Below are positions 53,717 through 63,011 of a stretch of DNA of 64,000 nucleotides, piece after piece. The stretch is from JAPULR01 sp965238215. Its GTDB lineage: Bacteria > Chloroflexota > Dehalococcoidia > Lucifugimonadales > GCA-2712585. The DNA lies in NCBI GenBank assembly GCA_965238215.1, contig OZ250180.1, forward strand, positions 62,001-126,000. Reading direction: 5' to 3'. The notes beneath the pieces are model-generated. The model did no database searches and was not told the DNA's origin. It worked only from the letters and a program-made list of their open reading frames with translations. Each line of letters starts with the position of its first letter. Within the stretch, counting starts at the first letter, position 1. A program made the translations under genes and the position numbers.

Positions 53717-56071
53717 ATGACCACACGAATATTCGGCTCTGGAATCCGCCGTCGCGAGGACCCAAGGCTCATCACGGGGCAGGCGTCTTACACCGACGAC
53801 ATCAAGCTGCCCGGTATGGTTCATGCGGCTATCCTTCGCAGCCCCTACGCTAACGCGGATATCAAGTCCGTAAATACCAGCGAGGCAGCTCAGCAGCCGG
53901 GCGTCATCGCCGTCTACACGGGGCAGGACACAGAAGGGACACTGAACGGTCTTCCCTGTGCTTGGCTGATCCCTAATTCCGACCTGAAGACACCCGTTCA
54001 TCCCGCCATTGCCACGGATAGGGTTCGCTACGTGGGCGACGCCGTCGCGGTGGTTGTGGCAGAGAGCCGCTATGCGGCAGAGGACGCCCTGGAGTACATC
54101 TCGGTAGAATACGAGCCCCGCGGAGTGGTCATCAACCCTAAAGAGGCTACCCAGGATGGCGCCCCGCAGATACACGACGACGTGCCCAACAACCTAGCTT
54201 TCACGTGGGCGGTAGCAGGTGGGGACACCGATACGGCATTCGACGAAGCCGACGTTACGGTCGGTGACACCATAACTCTGCAGAGGCTGATAGCAAACGC
54301 CATGGAGCCTCGCTCGGCGATTGCCCAATGGGTGGGTCCGACAGGGGAACTGACCCTGTGGAGCACGTCCCAGAACCCCCACATCGCCCGGTTCCTCACG
54401 TCGGTTGTTACTGGCGTCCCGGAGCACAAAGTGCGCGTGATAGCGCCGGAGGTAGGGGGCGGTTTCGGCAGCAAAATCGCCTTCTATGCAGATGAGGCTA
54501 TCGCCATATTCTGTTCTATGCAGTTGGACGTACCCGTGAAGTGGACAGAAACCCGCAGCGAGAACTATCAAGTTACCACGCAAGGGCGCGACCACATAGA
54601 AGAAGTGGAAATGGCGGCCACGTCGGACGGAAAGATCACGGGACTCCGCACCACGGTATACGCGGGCCTGGGGGCTTACCTATCGACCGCAAGCCCCGGG
54701 GTTCCAACGATTCTGCACGGGTTGATGTACTCCGGGTCTTACGACATCCCGAACATCTCCGGCACTGTCTACGGCGTGTTCAACAATGGCACACCGGTCG
54801 ACGCCTACCGGGGCGCTGGGCGTCCTGAGGCGACCATGCTAATTGAGCGGCTAGTGGACCTGCTCGCCGCCAAACTTGGCATGGATCCCGTGGACCTGCG
54901 CCGGAAGAATCTGATACCAAAGTTTGAGAACGGTCACGACGTTGCGACCGGCCTCACCTACGACAGCGGCAACTACGAGGCGACGCTGGACATCTGCCTG
55001 AACGCAGCGGACTACTCCGGGCTTCGCTCGGAGCAGCGGAGGCTGCGGGATGAAGGGCGCTTACTTGGTATTGGGGTCTGCACCTACGTTGAATTATGCG
55101 GTCTCGGTCCTTCCCAGGTAGCGGGTGCAGTGGGGTTCCAGGGTGGTCTGTGGGAGAGCGCTATTATTCGTTTCCACCCCACGGGCAAGGTAAACGTGAT
55201 GGTTGGGTCTTCACCCCACGGCCAAGGTGAAGAGACCACTTTCGCGCAGATAGTAGCCCATGAGGTCGGTGTAGACGTGGACGATGTTAAGGTCATTCAT
55301 GGTGACACCGACTTAACGCCAATGGGCTGGGGCACCTACGGCAGCCGCACCACTGCCGTGTCCGGCGCCGCAGTAGTGTTGGCGACCAGGAAGATCAAAG
55401 AAAAGTCCAAGGCTCTGGCGGCCCACCTGCTGGAGGCCGCGACTGAGGACATTGAGTACGAGGATGGCCGCTTCTTTGTGCGTGGGTCTCCCGACCAGCA
55501 CAAGACGATCCAGGACATCGCCCTCATGGCCAACGTCGCTTGGGATATGCCGGAAGGTATGGAGCCTGGCTTGGAAGCAAGCGCGTTCTATGATCCTCCG
55601 AATTTCACCTACCCCTTTGGCGCGCATCTAGCCGTGGTGGAGGTCGATCCGGCTACCGGCCAGATAGACCTGCAAAAATACTACGCGGTGGACGATTGCG
55701 GCCCGCAGATCAACCCGATGATAGTGGAAGGTCAGGTGCACGGCGGCGTGGTGCAGGGAGTGGGACCGGCCCTCTGGGAAGGCGTGGTCTACGATGATGA
55801 CGGACAGCTCTTGACCGGGACGATGCTTGACTACGCGTTGCCTCGCGCGGACGGCTTTCCAGACATTCACGTACAGTCAAACACTACTCCCTCGCCTCAT
55901 CATCCGTTGGGCTTGAAGGGAGTGGGAGAGGCGGGGACCATTGCTTCTACTCCAACGGTCTACAACGCGGTGATGGACGCGCTGCGACCTTTGGGAGTGA
56001 CCCGAATAGATATGCCGTTCACGCCGGAAAAGGTGTGGCGGGCAATCAATACCGCGCAAAACGGAGCATAG
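53717..56071 (+). CDS. coxL: Large molybdopterin subunit, xanthine-dehydrogenase/form II CoxL type
   Basis: A 784-residue molybdenum hydroxylase subunit. It has RREDPRLITGQASYTDDIKLPG at its start, a first molybdopterin segment (GGGFGSK) and, near residue 365, the active-site loop AYRGAGR. True CO dehydrogenases (form I) have AYxCSFR, so this is form II. Form II enzymes have uncertain substrates: aldehydes, purines, nicotinate-like rings or CO. The C-terminus has GVGEAGT with the catalytic Glu. GGAGG precedes the ATG. It forms a complex with CoxS and CoxM and needs molybdopterin cytosine dinucleotide. Size and gene order are normal. Confidence 0.92.
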   Translation: MTTRIFGSGIRRREDPRLITGQASYTDDIKLPGMVHAAILRSPYANADIKSVNTSEAAQQPGVIAVYTGQDTEGTLNGLPCAWLIPNSDLKTPVHPAIATDRVRYVGDAVAVVVAESRYAAEDALEYISVEYEPRGVVINPKEATQDGAPQIHDDVPNNLAFTWAVAGGDTDTAFDEADVTVGDTITLQRLIANAMEPRSAIAQWVGPTGELTLWSTSQNPHIARFLTSVVTGVPEHKVRVIAPEVGGGFGSKIAFYADEAIAIFCSMQLDVPVKWTETRSENYQVTTQGRDHIEEVEMAATSDGKITGLRTTVYAGLGAYLSTASPGVPTILHGLMYSGSYDIPNISGTVYGVFNNGTPVDAYRGAGRPEATMLIERLVDLLAAKLGMDPVDLRRKNLIPKFENGHDVATGLTYDSGNYEATLDICLNAADYSGLRSEQRRLRDEGRLLGIGVCTYVELCGLGPSQVAGAVGFQGGLWESAIIRFHPTGKVNVMVGSSPHGQGEETTFAQIVAHEVGVDVDDVKVIHGDTDLTPMGWGTYGSRTTAVSGAAVVLATRKIKEKSKALAAHLLEAATEDIEYEDGRFFVRGSPDQHKTIQDIALMANVAWDMPEGMEPGLEASAFYDPPNFTYPFGAHLAVVEVDPATGQIDLQKYYAVDDCGPQINPMIVEGQVHGGVVQGVGPALWEGVVYDDDGQLLTGTMLDYALPRADGFPDIHVQSNTTPSPHHPLGLKGVGEAGTIASTPTVYNAVMDALRPLGVTRIDMPFTPEKVWRAINTAQNGA

Positions 56072-56073
56072 CC

Positions 56074-56940
56074 GTGTATCCAGCACAGACCGATTACTAT
56101 CGCCCTGCCTCGGTTTCCGAGGCCGTGGACTTGCTTTCCAGTAATGAGGGGGCCAAGGTTTTGGCTGGAGGCCACAGCTTGATTCCCCTGATGAAGCTGA
56201 GGCTTGTTGCGCCCTCCGTGTTGGTGGACATCGGCCGCATTGAAGCGTTGAAAGGAATCGCCGTCACAGACGATGGTCTGTCCATAGGTGCTTTGACAAC
56301 TCAGGCGAGCATTTCGACCAGCGATTTGGTAAAGGAGCGCGCGCCCTTGTTGGCGGAAGCCGCGGGTATGGTGGGAGACCCGGCGGTTCGCAACCGAGGC
56401 ACAATCGGTGGAAACGTTTCCCACAGCGACCCTGCGTCCGACCTGCCCGCCGTACTCACTGCCCTGGGAGCCGTGTTCAACGTGACCGGCCAGGGAGGGG
56501 AACGTAGCATTGTAGCGGCTGATTTCGGCACGGGGTTGCTTGAGAACGCGCTGCAAGAGGACGAGATTCTGACTAGCGTGTCCGTCCCCTCTGTACCGAA
56601 AGGGTCCGGCTCGGCTTATGTCAAGTTTGCCCACCCTGCATCGCGGTATGCCGTGGTCGGAGTCGCGGCCATCGTCGCGGTTTCGGGGGGGAGATGCTCA
56701 TCTGCGAGTGTGGTTATTGGAGGTGTGGAAGCGGTCCCAACCCGAGCGTCATCCGTCGAATCGGCCCTCTTGCAGTCTGGCCTGAGCGAAGAAGCGCTGG
56801 ACAAGGCAGCGGCAGCCGTGGCGGAAGACTTTCACGGTGAACCGATGAGCGACATTTTCGCCTCTGCCGAATACCGAAAGGCGATGGCGTCTGTGTACGT
56901 GCGTCGTGCCCTGGGTACAGCCGTGTCGAGGGCAAACTAA
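56074..56940 (+). CDS. coxM: FAD-binding medium subunit of a molybdenum hydroxylase (CoxM-like)
   Basis: A 288-residue FAD subunit with the family motifs AGGHSLIPLMKLR and TIGGNVSHSDPASDLP, which bind FAD, and a C-terminal CO_deh_flav_C domain (PAAASRYAVVGVA-like segment KFAHPASRYAVVGVAA). It accepts electrons from CoxS and passes them to a quinone or other carrier. GTG 56074 is chosen because CGGAG lies 9 nt upstream and the family begins M-Y-P. The start is 2 nt after the coxL stop, typical of tight coupling. An upstream GTG at 56035 would overlap coxL and add a tail. Confidence 0.92.
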   Translation: MYPAQTDYYRPASVSEAVDLLSSNEGAKVLAGGHSLIPLMKLRLVAPSVLVDIGRIEALKGIAVTDDGLSIGALTTQASISTSDLVKERAPLLAEAAGMVGDPAVRNRGTIGGNVSHSDPASDLPAVLTALGAVFNVTGQGGERSIVAADFGTGLLENALQEDEILTSVSVPSVPKGSGSAYVKFAHPASRYAVVGVAAIVAVSGGRCSSASVVIGGVEAVPTRASSVESALLQSGLSEEALDKAAAAVAEDFHGEPMSDIFASAEYRKAMASVYVRRALGTAVSRAN

Positions 56941-57035
56941 CTTACCAGACGTTCCCGCCTGCAAAGGTGCAACCCTGGGTCCCATCTCCTGAGTATCTTT
57001 ATGCGGCGCTTTACGCCAGAAGGACGAGGAAGTCG

Positions 57036-57968
57036 GTGAATACATCTCCGGTACGCGTGCCAGAATCGGTCGACGAGCTGCAAGCCACCCTTCGCAAAGA
57101 ACTGTACGTCGCTGATCGCGGGTTGGCGATGTCCGTCTACCTAGCGTTACGGTTGAATCGTCCGCTCTTCTTGGAAGGGGAGGCCGGCGTCGGAAAGACG
57201 GAGGTTGCCAAAGCTCTGGCAACCGCATTCGGGGCGCGATTGATCCGGCTGCAATGCTACGAGGGGCTCGACGTCAGCCAGGCGGTGTACGAATGGAACT
57301 ATTCCCGTCAGCTGTTGCACATCAGACTACTAGAGGCGTCGGGCAGCATAGACAGGAAGGAAACCGAGAAGGAACTGTTCAGCGAGGAGTTCCTTATCAA
57401 GCGGCCACTCCTCCAGGCTCTTGAGGGCACGGGCCCCACGGTGTTACTCATAGACGAACTCGACCGAGCGGACGAGGAGTTCGAGGGCTACCTTCTGGAG
57501 ATGCTGGGCGACTTTCAAATCACCATACCGGAGATTGGCACCTACAAGGCAGACGCACCTCCCATTGTGGTGATTACGTCTAATCGCACCCGCGAAATCC
57601 ACGATGCATTGAAGCGCCGGTGCCTGTACTACTGGATTGATTACCCAGACTTGGCCAAGGAGACACAGATAGTCCGGAGCAAGATGCCTGAGGCGTCGCA
57701 GAAGCTGGCGGGCCAGGTGACCGCTTTCGTACAAGAACTGCGTACGACAGAGCTATACAAGGTGCCGGGCGTTGCGGAGACGCTGGACTGGACGGCCGCC
57801 CTGGTAAGTCTTAACGAAAATGAGCTGACCCCCTCGGTCATTGACGACACTCTCGGCGTCATGCTGAAGTATCGCGAGGACTTGGAGGCCACCCGTGGGG
57901 AGCAGACGCGGGCGTTGGTAAATCGCGCGCTGAATCCCGGGACTCGTCGTGGGAGGAGGCGTGGGTAG
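57036..57968 (+). CDS. coxD: MoxR-type AAA+ ATPase (CoxD-like)
   Basis: A 310-residue AAA+ ATPase with Walker A GEAGVGKTEVAKAL, Walker B VLLIDELDRADEE, sensor 1 TSNRTREIHDA and arginine finger region RRCLYYWIDYPD. CoxD is known to help build the [CuSMoO2] or related active site in Cox enzymes, working with VWA protein CoxE. GTG 57036 is preferred (GACGAGGA upstream) over an in-frame start at 56967 whose first residues do not look like the family. The gene lies 95 nt after coxM and overlaps the next gene, coxE, by about 20 nt. Confidence 0.9.
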   Translation: MNTSPVRVPESVDELQATLRKELYVADRGLAMSVYLALRLNRPLFLEGEAGVGKTEVAKALATAFGARLIRLQCYEGLDVSQAVYEWNYSRQLLHIRLLEASGSIDRKETEKELFSEEFLIKRPLLQALEGTGPTVLLIDELDRADEEFEGYLLEMLGDFQITIPEIGTYKADAPPIVVITSNRTREIHDALKRRCLYYWIDYPDLAKETQIVRSKMPEASQKLAGQVTAFVQELRTTELYKVPGVAETLDWTAALVSLNENELTPSVIDDTLGVMLKYREDLEATRGEQTRALVNRALNPGTRRGRRRG

Positions 57969-59262
57969 CGGCGAAGCCGGCCATTTCCTAAACAATCTGC
58001 TTCTGTTTGGTTGCCTTCTTAGACGCCTGGGCCTGGATGTTCACACCGGGCGTTTGCTGGACGCAGTCCGTGTCTTGGAGGACATCGGGGTATATCGTCG
58101 CATGGACGTGCGGTCGGCGCTGCGGACTCTCATGGTGCACCGCCGGGAAGACCTGCCGGTGTTTGACGAGGCTTTCGCCGTGTTCTGGCGTCAGAGGAAG
58201 AACCGTTTGTCATCCCTTGACCTGCGTTCTATGGGAGAACAGCGTAGGTACCGACGAATAGAGGCAGGTCCGCCTCCGCCGGGAGGTTCCGGCCAGAATC
58301 AAGCGAGCGAGGGTGTAGAGCCTGATCGGATTGACCTGTCAAGAACTTTCAGCGCAAGAGAGGTCCTCCGAGCGAAGGACTTCACAGAGTTTACACGTGA
58401 AGAGGCCTTCCATGCCAGGCAGATGCTGGCTTCGCTTCACTGGAGCCCCGGTTTGCGCCGCACACGACGTAAGGAGCGCGGAAAGGGGTCGGAGTTAGAT
58501 GTGCGAAGGACCTTGCGGTATAACGTCAAGTTTGGCGGTGAAATGCTGCAATTGAAGAGACGCCGCCGCAAGGAGAAGCCTCGCAGGCTTGTGGTCCTCT
58601 GCGATGTGAGCGGCTCAATGGAGAGCTACACTCGAATGCTCCTTCACTTCATCCACAGCCTCTACGCGGGGTTGGAGAACAAAGTGGAGGCATTCCTGTT
58701 CGCCACACGGCTTACACGCATCACCAAGCAGCTAGGGCAACGGGACATCGATCAGGCAGTAGACAGCGTTGCCAAGGCAGTCCCGGACTGGTCGGGCGGA
58801 ACGCGCATAGGGGCGGCCCTCAAGGAGTTCAACTTCAAATGGGCGCGGAGGACCCTGAGTTGGGGGGCCATAGTGCTGATCGTGTCCGATGGCTGGGACC
58901 GCGGCGAACCCGAAGTCCTCAGCGCAGAAATGCACCGCCTGCAGCGCAGCTGCCGACGCCTGATCTGGCTAAATCCCCTGGCGGGACGGGAAGGATATGC
59001 GACGTTGACCCAAGGAATGAAGGCCGCAGAGCCATACATTGACGATCTGCTGCCTGTTCATAACCTGGCCGCTTTAATTGACCTGGCGGACCATCTGAAC
59101 GGTCTCTCGGCGAGTTGGCCGGTGCGCGGACAAACGTCACCTAAGCCAACTGCTGAGGCGAAGGTTCCTGCTGAGGCGCTTCCGACCCAGAGATCATGGC
59201 ACAAGGAAGCCAATCCATCCTTCCGCCACCCAATGTGGGGACGGGGCAAGCAAGGGGTTTGA
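57949..59262 (+). CDS. coxE: VWA-domain protein (CoxE-like)
   Basis: A 437-residue CoxE-like protein. The N-terminal ~200 residues are helical, followed by a basic stretch (KRRRRKEKPRR) and a VWA domain with the MIDAS motif DVSGSMESYTR, the Thr of SGGTRIG and Asp in VSDGWDRGE. CoxE pairs with the MoxR ATPase CoxD in the maturation of molybdenum hydroxylases. GTG 57949 overlaps coxD by 20 nt; GTG 57961, four codons later, is just after GGAGGAGG and may be the true start. It ends the operon; the next gene is convergent. The C-terminal ~50 residues beyond the VWA fold are Pro-rich and not conserved. Confidence 0.9.
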   Translation: MGGGVGSGEAGHFLNNLLLFGCLLRRLGLDVHTGRLLDAVRVLEDIGVYRRMDVRSALRTLMVHRREDLPVFDEAFAVFWRQRKNRLSSLDLRSMGEQRRYRRIEAGPPPPGGSGQNQASEGVEPDRIDLSRTFSAREVLRAKDFTEFTREEAFHARQMLASLHWSPGLRRTRRKERGKGSELDVRRTLRYNVKFGGEMLQLKRRRRKEKPRRLVVLCDVSGSMESYTRMLLHFIHSLYAGLENKVEAFLFATRLTRITKQLGQRDIDQAVDSVAKAVPDWSGGTRIGAALKEFNFKWARRTLSWGAIVLIVSDGWDRGEPEVLSAEMHRLQRSCRRLIWLNPLAGREGYATLTQGMKAAEPYIDDLLPVHNLAALIDLADHLNGLSASWPVRGQTSPKPTAEAKVPAEALPTQRSWHKEANPSFRHPMWGRGKQGV

Positions 59263-59346
59263 GATTGGCAAAGCCGTTTTGAGTAGGCTCACGGCGTTGA
59301 TTGCCCGTCAACTTGCCATTCTTAACCGGGTCTGAGCTCCTGGTCT

Positions 59347-59910
59347 CTAGCCGACAACGTTGAAATCATTATTTTCCTCCCCCTTGAGTTTCAGCGGCAA
59401 GCCGGCGGCCATAAAGTAGACGAAATCTGCGGCAGCCGCTACCAGTTGATTCACTCGGCCAAGCTCGTCGGCGTAGTGGCGCCCCAGCCTCGTGGAGGGG
59501 ATAACACCCAATCCCACCTCGTTACTGACAATTATCCAGGATGCGCGACCGTTGCTGTACAGGCGCAGAAGTTTCCGAACTTCTGCGGGAATATCAACGT
59601 TGGAATCCCCTGAGGTTGGTACGTTGAGCATTAGGTTGCTGACCCAAAGGGTGAGGCATTCCAGGATTACGTTGTCGTAGTTATGCAGCACAGGAGACAG
59701 GGATGCGACCAGCGTCAGAGGCTCCTCCAAAGTGTCCCAATCGGAAGGACGGCTGTCTTTATGGGCCTGAATCCGCGCCGCCATCTCTGCGTCTCCGGCC
59801 TGGGCCGTGGCCAGGAAAAGTACTCGGTCGCCATGGGACGGCAGCCGCTGGGCAAAACTGCTCTTGCCGGACCTGATGCCACCGAGAACAAGGGTCAGAC
59901 TCTTACTCAT
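59347..59910 (-). CDS. cobU: Adenosylcobinamide kinase/adenosylcobinamide-phosphate guanylyltransferase
   Basis: A 187-residue CobU/CobP enzyme of corrinoid salvage. It phosphorylates adenosylcobinamide and transfers GMP to form adenosylcobinamide-GDP. The P-loop GGIRSGKSSFAQ is at residues ~10-20. Then FLATAQAGDAEMAARI, followed by a stretch with the His-containing AHKDSR, which fits the GMP-attached His region. The later NEVGLGVIPS and GRVNQLVAAAAD are normal. The ATG at 59910 overlaps the cobC stop (ATGA), so the genes are coupled. It is the last gene of the minus-strand corrinoid operon, convergent with coxE. Confidence 0.93.
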   Translation of the reverse strand: MSKSLTLVLGGIRSGKSSFAQRLPSHGDRVLFLATAQAGDAEMAARIQAHKDSRPSDWDTLEEPLTLVASLSPVLHNYDNVILECLTLWVSNLMLNVPTSGDSNVDIPAEVRKLLRLYSNGRASWIIVSNEVGLGVIPSTRLGRHYADELGRVNQLVAAAADFVYFMAAGLPLKLKGEENNDFNVVG

Positions 59911-60542
59911 AGCCCGCCATTCGATGAATCGGCGCACAAGGGGGCGGTGATATTCCAGCGTTCCAGTACCCGCCCGCTGGAATAGTTTCTTATCACGGAG
60001 AGACTGGCGCAGTCCACCCGAAAACGCCAGAAATGTTCGTCGGGTAGGCCAAGGAGGCAGAGGGTCAGGGCTCGAATGGACCCGCCGTGGGTCACCACGA
60101 GAAGGTTCTCTTCCGGGTCGTGGACACTGGCAGCCTTAACGTAGAAACGACGTACTCGCTGGAGTAGCTGAATCGCGCTCTCACCACCGGGAGCGGCAAA
60201 GTCAACATCCCTCTGGCGAAAGCGGAGGGCAAAGTCCTCCTGGTCTCGCGCCTGGACCTCCTCGAGGGTAAGGCCTTCCCATTGGCCGTAGGAAAACTCC
60301 CGAAGCTTCGGATCGGTTTGGACAGAGACGTCGGCGTCGTTGACAAGAATCTGCGCTGTCTCAACGGTGCGGGAAAGGTCGCTTGCGTAAACGGCTGAGA
60401 ATGTCAACCCAGCCAAACTTTTCGCTTGCGCCCGAACATTTCGACGGCCAAATTCGGCAAGGGGTACATCGGTATGCCCTTGTATCCGCCCCTGCAGATT
60501 CCACTGTGTCTGGCCGTGACGCACCAGGTACCAGCTACCCAT
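59907..60542 (-). CDS. cobC: Histidine phosphatase, alpha-ribazole phosphatase (CobC-like)
   Basis: A 211-residue histidine phosphatase. The catalytic motif is VRHGQTQWN (residues ~7-15), with the second His in VVTHGGSIRAL and Glu in EFSYGQWEGLT. In corrinoid assembly CobC removes phosphate from alpha-ribazole phosphate or adenosylcobalamin phosphate. The family also includes phosphoglycerate-mutase-like enzymes, so the precise role rests on location: between cobS and cobU on the minus strand. Its stop overlaps the cobU start by 4 nt. The ribosome site at ATG 60542 is moderate. Confidence 0.9.
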   Translation of the reverse strand: MGSWYLVRHGQTQWNLQGRIQGHTDVPLAEFGRRNVRAQAKSLAGLTFSAVYASDLSRTVETAQILVNDADVSVQTDPKLREFSYGQWEGLTLEEVQARDQEDFALRFRQRDVDFAAPGGESAIQLLQRVRRFYVKAASVHDPEENLLVVTHGGSIRALTLCLLGLPDEHFWRFRVDCASLSVIRNYSSGRVLERWNITAPLCADSSNGGL

Positions 60543-60589
60543 TCTTCAATCAACCTGGGCCGCAAATACGGGGAAATTCAAAGTGTCAG

Positions 60590-61351
60590 CTACCACAGGA
60601 GTGACCTGAAGAGGTTGGTCATGACAGGAAAGAGTGCGGTTGCCAGGAGCAGCACGGATACCTCCGCAACCTCGTTGACTGCGCCGTAAGTATCCCCAGT
60701 CATTCCTCCGATGAATCTTGAGGCCCACCAGCCCAGGGCCAGCGAGGCGGCGAGGGAGACAGTCATCAGGATCAGCCCTGCGACGCCCATGAGTACGCCG
60801 GCTGCCGCTGTCGCGATGATGAAGCCCAGGGCTAACTGCCTCCAGTTGCGTCCAATCCTGAAGGACGTTCCCAACCCCTGCTCCCTAACGTATCTGAAGG
60901 CAAACATGGTAGAGAGCATACCAAACCTTGATAGGCACGGAAACAGCACCAACAGCTCCGTTCGCACCTCGATTGGGGTGTCGACCAGCAGTGTCCACTT
61001 CAGCAAGAGCAATCCGACGCCGCCAACAACGGCAAATGCTCCTACACGGGAGTCCCGGAGGATCCTGAGCCGTTGCGTCCGATTTCTGCCACCCAGCAAT
61101 CCGTCACAGCTGTCCAAAAATCCCTCTATGTGGATTGCCCGGGTTGTAATGAGCAAGGCCAGAAGAAGAAGCGCACCTACGACGGGCATGGGAAGGACCT
61201 GTCTGGCGGCTAAATCCAGCCCGGCCAGGATGCCGCCAAGGGCCAACCCTACCAGCGGAAAATATACATTGGACGATGCGGTGGGAGGCGTCTTGAGGGG
61301 CGCAACAGGGAAGATGGTCAGGAAACCGAAGGCATGCCGGAGGCTCGTCAC
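60590..61351 (-). CDS. cobS: Adenosylcobinamide-GDP ribazoletransferase (cobalamin synthase)
   Basis: A 253-residue membrane enzyme, CobS, that joins adenosylcobinamide-GDP and alpha-ribazole(-5'-phosphate) to make adenosylcobalamin (phosphate). The conserved metal-binding motif is IEGFLDSCDGLLGG, and TFLTIFPV-like FGFLTIFPVAP is at the start. About six hydrophobic helices follow. GTG 61351 overlaps the cobT stop (GTGA), so cobT and cobS are coupled. The length is normal. The gap of 47 nt to cobC suggests one transcript. Confidence 0.92.
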   Translation of the reverse strand: MTSLRHAFGFLTIFPVAPLKTPPTASSNVYFPLVGLALGGILAGLDLAARQVLPMPVVGALLLLALLITTRAIHIEGFLDSCDGLLGGRNRTQRLRILRDSRVGAFAVVGGVGLLLLKWTLLVDTPIEVRTELLVLFPCLSRFGMLSTMFAFRYVREQGLGTSFRIGRNWRQLALGFIIATAAAGVLMGVAGLILMTVSLAASLALGWWASRFIGGMTGDTYGAVNEVAEVSVLLLATALFPVMTNLFRSLLW

Positions 61352-62427
61352 GGGCCGCTCTCGGCATCAAATCCCAACGGCCGATCGGTAACGCTGGCTT
61401 CCTGGAAGGTTGCCATGTCACTGAGGCAGGCCGCAGCAGCTTCTATCAGTGGCATGGCCAAAGCCGCGCCCGTACCCTCTCCCAGCCTCATACCCAGGTT
61501 AAGCAGGGGTCGCAATCCCAAGTGAGATAACACAACGGCGTGGCCCGATTCTGCCGATTGATGGGCGGCGACGAGATAGTCTGCCACGATTGGACAAAGC
61601 CGGTGGGCTATCAGGGCCGCCGCTCCCGAGATGAACCCGTCCAGCACCACAGGTCGGCAGGCCAACGCGCCGCCAAGAACTACCCCGGCGAGGACTCCGA
61701 TCTCGTATCCACCAACTTTCGCCAAGACGTCCAGACCGTCGGTGGGATTCGGGTGGTTCACATCCAAGGCACGTTGTACGATTGCGATCTTCCGCTCCAT
61801 CTGGGCGTCGGTTCTTCCTGTGCCGCGACCAGTCGTCTCATGAGGCGGTCGCCCTGTGAGAACGGATGTGATTGCGCTGGAAGACGTCGTGTTTCCTATG
61901 CCCATGTCACCGGTGCCGATGGCATCGGCACCGCCATCGACAGCCTCTCGTGCTAGATCAACTCCCGCCATGATGCTGGCCTCGGCGCTGTCCCGGCTCA
62001 TGGCAGGCTCCTTGCTAATGTCGCCTGTGGAGCGGCCCAGCTTAACTACTCGTAGGTTGGGGTTAGGGGGAATGGGAGAGGCCACGCCCGCATCCACAAT
62101 AACCAAATCTACTCCAGCGCTGCGAGCGATGACGTTGATCGCCGCGCCACCGGCCAGGAAGTTCAACACCATCTGAGAAGTCACCACCTGTGGGTAGTCG
62201 GTGACGCGCTGAGCCGTTACGCCGTGGTCGCCGGCGGCCACTATGATGGTCTTACGTCGGATGGATGGACGCTCCGTGCCCAAGATTCCGGCCAGCTGAA
62301 TGGACAGTTCCTCCAGTTGGCCAAGGCTTCCGGGCGGCTTCGTCAGGTCCGCTTGCCGGAGGGTTGCTCGCCGGCTGGCTTCCGAGTCGATTGGCTGTAT
62401 GTTAGTGATGATCTCGTCCAGGGTCAT
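61348..62427 (-). CDS. cobT: Nicotinate-nucleotide--dimethylbenzimidazole phosphoribosyltransferase
   Basis: A 359-residue CobT. It transfers ribose-5-phosphate from nicotinate mononucleotide to 5,6-dimethylbenzimidazole, giving alpha-ribazole-5'-phosphate. Conserved features are PPGSLGQLEELSIQLAGI at the start, VAAGDHGVTAQRVTDYPQ, GDMGIGNTTSSSAI and, near the C-terminus, RLGEGTGAALAMPLIEAA. The length is normal. It lies 2 nt after cobO. The organism may use this for DMB or another base, and nothing in the sequence shows which. Confidence 0.94.
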   Translation of the reverse strand: MTLDEIITNIQPIDSEASRRATLRQADLTKPPGSLGQLEELSIQLAGILGTERPSIRRKTIIVAAGDHGVTAQRVTDYPQVVTSQMVLNFLAGGAAINVIARSAGVDLVIVDAGVASPIPPNPNLRVVKLGRSTGDISKEPAMSRDSAEASIMAGVDLAREAVDGGADAIGTGDMGIGNTTSSSAITSVLTGRPPHETTGRGTGRTDAQMERKIAIVQRALDVNHPNPTDGLDVLAKVGGYEIGVLAGVVLGGALACRPVVLDGFISGAAALIAHRLCPIVADYLVAAHQSAESGHAVVLSHLGLRPLLNLGMRLGEGTGAALAMPLIEAAAACLSDMATFQEASVTDRPLGFDAESGP

Positions 62428-62429
62428 GG

Positions 62430-63011
62430 TTAAAACTCTATACCTTGCTGGGCCCTGAGACCCCTATCCTCGTATGGGTGCTTGATGAGCTTCATTTCCG
62501 TCACCAGGTCCGCGCAGTCTATCAGTTCCTGGGGCGCGTACCTGCCGGTGATTATGACGTGAAGGGTATCGGGCCGTCGCGTCAAAGTGTCAACTACGCC
62601 GGCGACGGGGACCCAGTCGTAATGGAGGGCGTATGTAAATTCGTCCAGGACGATGATGTCCTCGACGCCCTCTAAGATGGCGTCTCTGCACCTGCCCCAT
62701 TGCTGCACTGCCAGGGCCTCGGTTCTCTCCAAGTCTTTGGAGAGCCAGGTGAATCCGTCCCCCAGGGCTTTCATGGGAATGTTCAGCTTTTGTGCAGCCC
62801 GCTGCTCGCCGAACCGGGTGCCGGTGTGCTTGATTAACTGGAGCATCCTGATGCGGAAGTCTCTGCTCCAGGCACGAAAGATGACGCCCAACGCCGCCGT
62901 GGTCTTGCCCTTACCCTCGCCGGTGTTCACTACGACAAGTCCCTCGCGAACACGGCGTCGCCGTGCTGACCGGGTGGGGGCGGCGCCGCTTTTGCTTTCT
63001 GACGGAGTCAT
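62430..63011 (-). CDS. cobO: Corrinoid adenosyltransferase (CobO/BtuR type)
   Basis: A 193-residue ATP:cob(I)alamin adenosyltransferase, CobA/CobO/BtuR family. The P-loop is NTGEGKGKTTAALG (residues ~29-42). DEFTYALHYDW and ITGRYAPQELID are the other family signatures, and it ends in a short GIEF tail. It adds the 5'-deoxyadenosyl group to the cobalt. GGGAGGCGG precedes the ATG, which overlaps the stop of the ABC ATPase gene by 4 nt (ATGA). The N-terminal basic region (SARRRRVREG) is normal for the family. It is the first corrinoid enzyme gene after the uptake genes. Confidence 0.94.
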   Translation of the reverse strand: MTPSESKSGAAPTRSARRRRVREGLVVVNTGEGKGKTTAALGVIFRAWSRDFRIRMLQLIKHTGTRFGEQRAAQKLNIPMKALGDGFTWLSKDLERTEALAVQQWGRCRDAILEGVEDIIVLDEFTYALHYDWVPVAGVVDTLTRRPDTLHVIITGRYAPQELIDCADLVTEMKLIKHPYEDRGLRAQQGIEF

